Part shown: positions 1 to 4,660 of the stretch, in pieces | Numbering within the stretch: the stretch's first letter is position 1 | Layout: the number at the start of each line of letters is the position of its first letter | Assembly: GCA_002329225.1 (NCBI GenBank) | Contig: DCTF01000131.1 | Coordinates: 1-5,494 of the forward strand | Reading direction: 5' to 3' | Length of the DNA stretch: 5,494 nucleotides | DNA from: Ruminococcaceae bacterium UBA1447 | GTDB lineage: Bacteria > Bacillota > Clostridia > Oscillospirales > Acutalibacteraceae | Translations under genes and position numbers: made by a program | Notes under the pieces: generated by a model | The model's input: the letters and a program-made list of their open reading frames with translations, nothing else | Told to the model about the DNA's origin: nothing | The model's database searches: none

Positions 1-302
1 TCAGGTACAAAAAACGATTCAAAATCAAAACCCGCTTTTCTTGCCGTAACCGTTTTTAAAGGGTATTCACGGCCTAAATAGAGCAGACTGTCCCCGGGCT
101 GCAGGCTGAACTCTGCCTTCTTCTTTACCTGCTGCCGCTTTTTGTCGGCCTGAAAATCCAACTTGTGGCGATGCTTCGCTACAAACTTCTCAATTTCTCC
201 GTCAGATATATGGCGGGAACAACGAACCTCTATCTGTCCGTCTTCCAAAACATAGATACCGAGGGTTTTTCTTTTTGACCTGACAACACGGTATTCCGGC
301 AT
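1..302 (-). CDS. YgjP-like (DUF45) metallopeptidase, N-terminal part, runs off the left edge
   Basis: About 100 codons read leftwards from an ATG at 302-300 with no stop before the window edge, so the C-terminal half is missing. Residues 5-30 (RVVRSKRKTLGIYVLEDG followed by IEVRCSR) match the opening of the YgjP/DUF45 family, where a basic RxSxRKTL stretch leads into a beta strand with a DG turn and a V-R-x-S/P strand. ISDGEIEKFVAKHRHKL (32-48) and YLGREYPL (75-82) are also family-typical. The zinc-binding HExxH motif would lie beyond the edge, so catalytic competence cannot be judged. The start is supported by GGAGGG at 306-311 with a 3-nt gap to the ATG, which is short but has no better rival. 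The gene is divergent from the operon and probably unrelated to it. Family members are SprT/M48-like zinc proteins of poorly known cellular role. Confidence 0.75.
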   Translation of the reverse strand, partial: MPEYRVVRSKRKTLGIYVLEDGQIEVRCSRHISDGEIEKFVAKHRHKLDFQADKKRQQVKKKAEFSLQPGDSLLYLGREYPLKTVTARKAGFDFESFFVP

Positions 303-309
303 TTTCCCT

Positions 310-336
310 CCGCCGCCGACAGTGCGGCAGGCCGCA
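310..336 (-). promoter_or_regulatory. Alternative hairpins in the metallopeptidase leader
   Basis: In the leftward transcript, GCGGC/GCCGC arms at 331-336 and 323-328 can form a 6-bp hairpin with a 2-nt turn. The inner arm (324-330) can instead pair with 310-316 in a 7-bp stem (one G-U) around a 7-nt loop. That second stem covers the first two G residues of the GGAGGG ribosome-binding site at 306-311. The two folds are mutually exclusive. Function is not shown; short GC-rich repeats form such pairs easily. Confidence 0.3.
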
Positions 337-343
337 TTTTTTT
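321..343 (+). terminator. Possible rightward intrinsic terminator (weak)
   Basis: On the + strand TGCGG-cagg-CCGCA (323-336) is followed directly by seven T residues (337-343). It could stop rightward transcription entering antisense through the metallopeptidase gene and insulate the operon. The stem is only 5-6 bp and no rightward gene is visible upstream, so this is tentative. The same bases form the leader hairpin of the leftward gene. Confidence 0.3.
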
Positions 344-375
344 GAATTTTTTGCCCGTTTCCTCCGTTTATACTG

Positions 376-406
376 ATAATATTGCACAGTTTTTCCGTCT
401 TGTCAA
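376..406 (-). promoter_or_regulatory. Candidate sigma-A promoter for the leftward metallopeptidase gene
   Basis: Read on the minus strand, a perfect TTGACA (401-406) is followed by TATTAT (376-381) after 19 nt, or by the weaker AATATT (378-383) after 17 nt. The -35 box is perfect but either the spacing or the -10 box is suboptimal. Transcription would start near 370, leaving a leader of about 65-70 nt before the ATG at 302. Confidence 0.5.
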
Positions 407-414
407 TCATAACG

Positions 415-433
415 AAAAACCCCGGCGGTTTTT
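415..433. promoter_or_regulatory. Dyad between divergent promoters, candidate operator
   Basis: AAAAACC (415-421) and GGTTTTT (427-433) form a perfect 7-bp inverted repeat around a 5-nt centre. It lies between the leftward -35 box (401-406) and the rightward -35 box (481-486). By position it would not be transcribed from either candidate promoter, so a protein-binding site is more plausible than an RNA hairpin. The A/T runs lower its significance. Confidence 0.25.
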
Positions 434-480
434 TTGTAAAGAAGTCCTAAAAACTCTCCCGCTTTTTCTATCAAATATAT

Positions 481-509
481 TTGACTTATTAGCCTCGGAT
501 TGTTAAAAT
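481..509 (+). promoter_or_regulatory. Sigma-A promoter of the five-gene operon
   Basis: TTGACT (481-486) and TAAAAT (504-509) are separated by exactly 17 nt, each 5 of 6 to the sigma-70/sigma-A consensus, with an AT-rich stretch immediately upstream. Start of transcription is expected near 516, giving a leader of about 65 nt before the TTG start at 582. No other equally good promoter was noticed in the intergenic gaps downstream, which supports one transcript for the five genes. Confidence 0.75.
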
Positions 510-563
510 AAATGCGCTGATTTACTTGGCTGAAAACAGTCTTTGACTGAAAATTTTTTATTC

Positions 564-584
564 AAAAAGGAGGTCTGTGCTTTG
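564..584 (+). promoter_or_regulatory. Ribosome-binding site that fixes the start of the first SCP2-like gene at TTG 582
   Basis: AAAAAGGAGGT (564-574) is a near-perfect Shine-Dalgarno. It lies inside the longer open frame that begins with another TTG at 543, and its GGAGG is followed 8 nt later by an in-frame TTG (582-584). The TTG at 543 has no Shine-Dalgarno in front of it, so translation most likely begins at 582. Confidence 0.8.
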
Positions 585-1340
585 GTTGATCAAAGAACCT
601 TGGCGTATATCAATCTGTACGCCGTCCTGGGGACACTTGAAAATTTATGTGAGTTGGACCCGGCGGCGGACGCCCTTTTAACGAACAAAAAACCGATTTC
701 AATCGGTTTTGAAATTAAGGGCGGTCCATCTGCGACTTTAACGTTCAAAAACGGGCGTTGCCGTATGGAACAGGGTGTGGAGGATTGCGATGTTAAGCTG
801 CCCTTCAGTTCCTGTGAAAAATTCAACGGCCTGTTGGACGGCACGGTTACACCCGTTCCTTCAAAGGGTTTTGCCCACATCAAGTTCCTGCTCAAGGAAT
901 TTACTCCCCTGACGGATCTGCTGGCAAAGTATATGAGACCGAACCCGGAAGACTTAAAGGACGAAGAGTTTTTCAGAATCAGCACAACTCTTATGTTCTA
1001 CACCATTGCCGTTGCCATTGCTCAAATAGCTAATAACGACAAGGTAGGCAAATTCACCGCAAATCTTATCGTGGACGGCGACATTGAAATGTCCATCGTA
1101 AACGGTCCCGCAGCGACTCTGAGGGCTAAAAACGGCCGCATTGTCGCTTTGAAGCGTGCCCCCGAAAATCCCCGGGCGATTATGCGTTTTGAATCCATAC
1201 AGCTGGCCAGGGATTTGTTTGACGGTAAGATTAATGCGGTGGCAACTATCGGCACCGGCAAGATTACCATGAAAGGCATGATTTCCATGCTGGACAACCT
1301 GAACAGGCTCCTCGACAGAGTGGCCTTTTATTTGGCGTAG
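582..1340 (+). CDS. Tandem SCP2-like lipid/sterol-carrier domain protein
   Basis: A 252-residue soluble protein with no signal peptide or membrane segment, so probably cytoplasmic. It consists of two repeats of an SCP2-like fold. GGPSATLTFKNGR (47-59) recurs as NGPAATLRAKNGR (174-186). In each repeat this is followed by a strand (KLPFSS near 72-77, IMRFES near 200-205), a helix ending in LLDG (84-87) or LFDG (212-215), and a G-x-I-x-hydrophobic strand with a closing amphipathic helix. Known SCP2 domains bind sterols, fatty acyl groups or other hydrophobic ligands in a tunnel; the ligand here is unknown. The start chosen is TTG 582 (see its ribosome-binding site). It is the first gene of the operon, and its stop codon TAG overlaps the Shine-Dalgarno of the aminotransferase gene, suggesting translational coupling. 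It is paralogous to the last gene of the operon. SCP2 assignment is by pattern recognition, not by a search. Confidence 0.7.
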   Translation: MVDQRTLAYINLYAVLGTLENLCELDPAADALLTNKKPISIGFEIKGGPSATLTFKNGRCRMEQGVEDCDVKLPFSSCEKFNGLLDGTVTPVPSKGFAHIKFLLKEFTPLTDLLAKYMRPNPEDLKDEEFFRISTTLMFYTIAVAIAQIANNDKVGKFTANLIVDGDIEMSIVNGPAATLRAKNGRIVALKRAPENPRAIMRFESIQLARDLFDGKINAVATIGTGKITMKGMISMLDNLNRLLDRVAFYLA

Positions 1341-1352
1341 GAGGTGCGTTAA

Positions 1353-2615
1353 ATGAGCTTTAAAATAAACAAATATGACAAGAGCAGAAAGGCTTTTGAA
1401 CGGGCGGAAAAAGTCATCCCCTCCGGCGTGTACGGTCACTTGGGGCCGGCTGAGGGTTGCTTTATACCGGTAGAAGCCTTCCCCATCTTTGCGGAAAAGG
1501 CGGAAGGCACCTATTTCTGGGATGTGGACGGCAACCGCTTTATCGACTACATGTGCGCCTACGGCCCCAACATTTTGGGTTACGGCGACAAAGATGTAAA
1601 TGCGGCGGCTTTTGAACAGTCCAAAATAGCCGACTGCACCACCTCTCCCTCCTTTAAAATGGTAGAGTTAGCGGAGCTGCTGGTGGATACGGTAAAATCC
1701 GCAGACTGGGCATTTTTTGCCAAAAACGGCGGAGACACAACCACCCTGGCAATTATGACCGCCAGAGCCGCAACCCGGCGCAAAAAGATTGTTTTTGTCA
1801 GCGGCTTTTACCACGGCGTAGCCCCCTGGACTCAAAAGCTCGGCTATCCCGGAGTAATGGAAGAAGAAGTTGCCAACAATCTTTACATTCCTTGGAACGA
1901 CTTTGAAGCGTTTGAAAAGATTGTGGATGAAAACGAGGGTGAAATTGCCGCCTTTATCGCAACTCCGTATATGCACGGCAACTTCCAAGATAACGAACTG
2001 CCCGCAGACGGCTACTGGCAGAAAGTTCGTAAACTCTGCACCCAAAAGGGCATTGTACTCATTGTAGACGACGTGCGCTGCGGATGGCGGCTGGATTTGG
2101 CAGGCTCCGACCACTACTACGGCTTTGAGGCCGACCTTATCTGCTTCTGCAAGGCCCTTGCTAACGGCTGGAACCTATCGGCTCTCTGCGGTAAAGATTG
2201 GCTGAAGAGTGCTGTAAGCGGTGTAACCTACACCGGCAGTTACTGGCTGAGCGCCGTACCTTTTGCCGCGGCAATAGCCTGTATCAATAAAATGAAAAAG
2301 CTGAATCTCCCGGAAGTGCTCCGCAAAAAAGGCCTTATGCTCACTGACGGCCTGCGGATAGCGGCGGCCAACAACGGTTTTAATTTAGTGGTTTCGGGCG
2401 AACCAGCACTTTTCTACCTGAGAACGGCTGACAAGGATAACAACCTGATGCTTCATCAGGAATGGGTGGCGGAATGCGTTAAGAGAGGCGTATTCTTTAC
2501 CAACCACCATAACCACTTTATGAACGCCGCCATGACCGATGAAGACATTAAGTTCACCATCGAAGTGGCGGAAGAAGCATACAGGGTTTTGCGCAAAAAT
2601 CACCCGGAGCTTTAA
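1353..2615 (+). CDS. Class III PLP-dependent aminotransferase, GSA-aminomutase-like but not HemL
   Basis: A 420-residue fold-type I PLP enzyme, close to the usual 420-435 residues of the glutamate-1-semialdehyde aminomutase branch. Visible landmarks are DVDGNRFIDY (57-66), the PLP phosphate cup NGGDTTT (125-131), FYHG (152-155) for ring stacking, the VDDVRCGWR segment with D239 to hold the pyridine nitrogen, and K267 in FCKALANG as the Schiff-base lysine. It departs from HemL. The SPVRAF arginine that binds the GSA carboxylate (R32 in the cyanobacterial enzyme) aligns with G31, the SGTEA loop reads GGDTT, and the EAGFMS motif is HNHFMN. It therefore probably moves an amino group on a different carbonyl compound, as transaminase or aminomutase. 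Start ATG 1353 is preceded by TAGGAGGTG (1338-1346), 12 nt after the previous stop. The split-transketolase genes follow after 40 nt, implying that it acts on a transketolase substrate or product. Confidence 0.85.
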   Translation: MSFKINKYDKSRKAFERAEKVIPSGVYGHLGPAEGCFIPVEAFPIFAEKAEGTYFWDVDGNRFIDYMCAYGPNILGYGDKDVNAAAFEQSKIADCTTSPSFKMVELAELLVDTVKSADWAFFAKNGGDTTTLAIMTARAATRRKKIVFVSGFYHGVAPWTQKLGYPGVMEEEVANNLYIPWNDFEAFEKIVDENEGEIAAFIATPYMHGNFQDNELPADGYWQKVRKLCTQKGIVLIVDDVRCGWRLDLAGSDHYYGFEADLICFCKALANGWNLSALCGKDWLKSAVSGVTYTGSYWLSAVPFAAAIACINKMKKLNLPEVLRKKGLMLTDGLRIAAANNGFNLVVSGEPALFYLRTADKDNNLMLHQEWVAECVKRGVFFTNHHNHFMNAAMTDEDIKFTIEVAEEAYRVLRKNHPEL

Positions 2616-2639
2616 TCGGCTCCAACAACATATGAAATT

Positions 2640-2658
2640 AAGGAGGAACAGCTAAATG
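2640..2658 (+). promoter_or_regulatory. Strong ribosome-binding site of the transketolase N-terminal subunit
   Basis: AAGGAGG (2640-2646) lies 9 nt before the ATG at 2656-2658. Just upstream, GGAGC (2606-2610) and GCTCC (2619-2623) can form a small hairpin across the aminotransferase stop codon. It has no U-tract, so it does not look like a terminator. Confidence 0.7.
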
Positions 2659-3525
2659 CCTTTAACCAAACAGGAGTGGCTGGCGCTTGAAGAAAAGGCC
2701 AGTGAACTGAGGCACCTTTGCCTTGACACCACATACTGGGCAGGCAGCGGACACATCGGTGGTGGAATGAGTATCATGGATATGCTCACCGTCCTTTACC
2801 ACAAGTATCTCAACATCCGAGTGGAAGAACCTCTCTGGGAGGATCGGGATCGTTTAATCGTAAGTAAAGGCCATGCGGGTATCGCTCTGGCTCCCGTTCT
2901 GGTGGATAAGGGATTCAACGATCCGGAACAGTTAAAAACCTTTAACCACACAAACTCCAAAATGGGCATACACCTGGATGCCAATAAAGTAGTTGGTGTG
3001 GACGCATCCACCGGCTCTTTGGGGCACGGTCTTTCCATCGCGGTAGGCACGGCGCTTGCCGCCACATTGCAGAAAAAGGATTACATAACTTACTGCATTT
3101 TGGGCGACGGGGAATGCAATGAAGGTTCCAACTGGGAAGCCGCTATGACCGCCGCTCACTTCAATGTAACCAATCTTATCTCTTTCGTGGACCGCAACAA
3201 GTGTATGATTGACGGCCCTACCGAAGACGTTATGGGCCTGGAGCCCTTTGTGGACAAGTGGAAAGCCTTCGGCTTTATCGTTAAAGAGATCGACGGACAC
3301 AACATCAAAGAACTGTGCGAAACCATCGACTTTGCGCTGGAAAACAAAGAAGCGCCCGTGATGATAGTTGCCAACACCATAAAGGGTGCAGGTATCGATT
3401 TTATGGAAGACGATTACCGCTGGCATTACGGAGCTATTGACGAGGAGAAGTACAAGAAGGCTAAAGCAAGCCTTGACAAGTATTGTAAATCCCGTAAGGA
3501 AAGAGCCGAAAAAGAAGGCGCTTAA
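2656..3525 (+). CDS. Split transketolase, N-terminal (TPP pyrophosphate-binding) subunit
   Basis: A 289-residue protein of the size usual for the A subunit of two-gene transketolases. It carries the TPP/Mg signature GDGECNEG (150-157) followed by DRNK with N181 as metal ligand. The active-site histidines of transketolase are all present by motif: H33 (SGHIGG), H73 (SKGHAG), H106 (GIHLD) and H257 (RWHYG), corresponding to E. coli TktA H26, H66, H100 and H261. STGSLGHGLS (118-127) and TIKGAGIDFMED (241-252) are further family motifs. Two oddities are Ile in place of the usual Pro in SGHPGG and Leu in place of Pro after H106. It needs the following gene's product to form the active site at the subunit interface, giving transfer of a two-carbon ketol unit. 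Cytoplasmic. Substrates cannot be inferred from this subunit alone; generic pentose-phosphate transketolase, apulose- or sulfosugar-type split transketolases and DesA-type desmolase subunits share this architecture. Confidence 0.93.
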   Translation: MPLTKQEWLALEEKASELRHLCLDTTYWAGSGHIGGGMSIMDMLTVLYHKYLNIRVEEPLWEDRDRLIVSKGHAGIALAPVLVDKGFNDPEQLKTFNHTNSKMGIHLDANKVVGVDASTGSLGHGLSIAVGTALAATLQKKDYITYCILGDGECNEGSNWEAAMTAAHFNVTNLISFVDRNKCMIDGPTEDVMGLEPFVDKWKAFGFIVKEIDGHNIKELCETIDFALENKEAPVMIVANTIKGAGIDFMEDDYRWHYGAIDEEKYKKAKASLDKYCKSRKERAEKEGA

Positions 3526-3538
3526 CCGGATATTTATC

Positions 3539-3586
3539 CCCTTGTTTTTACCGCGCGAAAAACAAGGGTTAACAAAAAACGCGCGG
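3539..3586 (+). promoter_or_regulatory. H-type RNA pseudoknot between the two transketolase subunit genes
   Basis: CCCTTGTTTTT (3539-3549) and AAAAACAAGGG (3558-3568) form a perfect 11-bp stem with an 8-nt loop. Seven loop bases, CCGCGCG (3551-3557), are perfectly complementary to CGCGCGG (3580-3586). The geometry suits a classical pseudoknot: a 1-nt first loop crosses the 7-bp stem 2, no gap separates the stems, and an A-rich 11-nt loop (3569-3579) crosses the 11-bp stem 1. The last two paired bases are the first GG of GGAGG (3585-3589) just ahead of the next start codon. No U-tract follows, so it is not an intrinsic terminator. Possible roles are translational tuning of the second subunit, RNA protection or processing, or ligand sensing; none is shown. 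Confidence 0.55.
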
Positions 3587-3604
3587 AGGAAAGGTGACTG
3601 AATT

Positions 3605-4612
3605 ATGGCAGGATTAACCTATACTGCAGTAGAATCCACGGCGCTTTCTACCGCAGAATATTACGGCAAGGCCCTTTGTGAGTTAGGCAGAGAACACCCT
3701 GAGGTGGTGGCTCTCACCGCCGACTTGGCTAAGTCAACAAAAATCGGAATGTTCGGCGAAGAGTTCCCTGACAGGTTTTTTAATGTGGGTATTGCCGAGC
3801 AAAATATGTTCGGTATTGCGGCAGGAATGGCAAAGGCGGGATTGGTGCCTTTTCTTTCCACATTCTCAATCTTTGCATCTCTGCGCAGTGCGGACCAACT
3901 TCATACGGACATCTGCTACCAGAATGTTAATGCAAAAATAATTGCAACTCATGCCGGCACCTCTTTCGGTCAGGCGGGTTCTACCCATCACGCCATTTGT
4001 GACCTGGCGGTTACCCGTTCTTTTCCGAACCTAACGGTTGTCTGCCCCGCAGACGGTATGGAAACGGTAAACGCAGTCAGGGCTGCCTACGAAATGCAGG
4101 GCCCCGTCTATATCCGCATTAACAGAGGTTTTGACAGAGTTTTGAACTCCAGCACGGATTACGACTTTGAGTTCGGCAAGGCAATTACCCTTCACGAAGG
4201 TACGGATTTAACCGTTATTGCTTGCGGGTCTTGTGCTTTTCAGGCGTTGACTGCCGCCAACTTTCTGGACAACTCAGACGGGCTTAAAATACGTGTGCTC
4301 AATATGCATACGATCAAACCCATTGACAGAGAAGCCATTGAAAAAGCAGTTATGGACACCCGCCGCATAATTACCGTTGAAGACCACAATGTTATCGGCG
4401 GTCTGGGCAGTGCGGTGGCCGAAGTAATAGCTGATTTGGGCAAGGGCTGTGCCTTCAGAAGACTGGGAATACAGGATGTTTTCGCTCCCATCGGATTGCA
4501 CGAAGATATTATGTCCATTGTCGGCATCGACTCCAACGGCATAATCGACGCCGTGAGGGAAGTTATGAAGAAAGACTTCGAACTGGATGACGATTGGGAA
4601 GACGAAGTTTAA
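3605..4612 (+). CDS. Split transketolase, C-terminal (pyrimidine-binding plus C-terminal domain) subunit
   Basis: A 335-residue partner of the preceding gene. Residues about 10-175 form the pyrimidine domain with the catalytic glutamate E65 in VGIAEQN (61-67, equal to E411 in E. coli TktA), ADLAKST (39-45), H116 (H461), H128 (H473) and R174 (R520). About 190-320 is the C-terminal domain. Two acceptor-site residues differ. In GQAGSTHH (122-129) alanine A124 replaces the aspartate of GEDGPTHQ (TktA D469), and A17 in STAEYYGKAL replaces the arginine usual in TREAYGKAL (TktA R358). The TPP machinery is thus complete while contacts to acceptor hydroxyl and phosphate are partly lost. The alignment was made by eye. 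The start ATG 3605 follows GGAGGAAAGGTGA (3585-3597), with AGGTGA 7 nt from the ATG. The protein ends in an acidic tail (ELDDDWEDEV). Confidence 0.93.
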   Translation: MAGLTYTAVESTALSTAEYYGKALCELGREHPEVVALTADLAKSTKIGMFGEEFPDRFFNVGIAEQNMFGIAAGMAKAGLVPFLSTFSIFASLRSADQLHTDICYQNVNAKIIATHAGTSFGQAGSTHHAICDLAVTRSFPNLTVVCPADGMETVNAVRAAYEMQGPVYIRINRGFDRVLNSSTDYDFEFGKAITLHEGTDLTVIACGSCAFQALTAANFLDNSDGLKIRVLNMHTIKPIDREAIEKAVMDTRRIITVEDHNVIGGLGSAVAEVIADLGKGCAFRRLGIQDVFAPIGLHEDIMSIVGIDSNGIIDAVREVMKKDFELDDDWEDEV

Positions 4613-4642
4613 TCTCCCTCCGAGCGAAAAAGACCCTCACGG

Positions 4643-4660
4643 AAAGGAATGATATTTTTG
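4643..4660 (+). promoter_or_regulatory. Ribosome-binding site that favours TTG 4658 over ATG 4649 for the last gene
   Basis: AAAGGA (4643-4648) directly abuts an in-frame ATG (4649-4651), leaving no spacer. It lies 9 nt ahead of an in-frame TTG (4658-4660), the normal distance. TTG is therefore the more likely start, adding a second TTG-initiated SCP2-like gene to this operon. Confidence 0.65.

Noticed and set aside
202..387. 61-codon minus-strand frame MQYYQYKRRKRAKN...
   Set aside because: It overlaps the start of the metallopeptidase in another frame, has low-complexity basic composition and no supporting ribosome-binding site.
537..549. Small inverted repeat CAGTC-TTT-GACTG in the operon leader
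   Set aside because: Five base pairs with a 3-nt loop, too small to separate from chance.
543..581. Thirteen-residue N-terminal extension of the first SCP2-like protein
   Set aside because: The extension would translate through the Shine-Dalgarno AAAAAGGAGGT, and TTG 543 has no Shine-Dalgarno of its own.
954..1439. 161-codon open frame on the minus strand
   Set aside because: It lies antisense across the first SCP2-like gene and the start of the aminotransferase, shows no family motif, and is explained by codon bias of the real genes.
1353..2615. Annotation as HemL (heme biosynthesis)
   Set aside because: The GSA carboxylate-binding arginine motif SPVRAF is missing and no heme genes are nearby.
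2606..2623. Hairpin GGAGC/GCTCC across the aminotransferase stop codon as a terminator
   Set aside because: Only a 5-bp stem with an 8-nt loop and no T-run after it; the next gene follows at once with a strong Shine-Dalgarno.
2932..3426. 164-codon open frame on the minus strand
   Set aside because: Fully antisense to the transketolase N-subunit, whose conserved motifs are clear; no recognisable protein.
3539..3568. 11-bp stem between the transketolase genes as an intrinsic terminator
   Set aside because: It is followed by TTAACAAAAAA rather than a T-run, and separating the two subunits by termination would make no functional sense.
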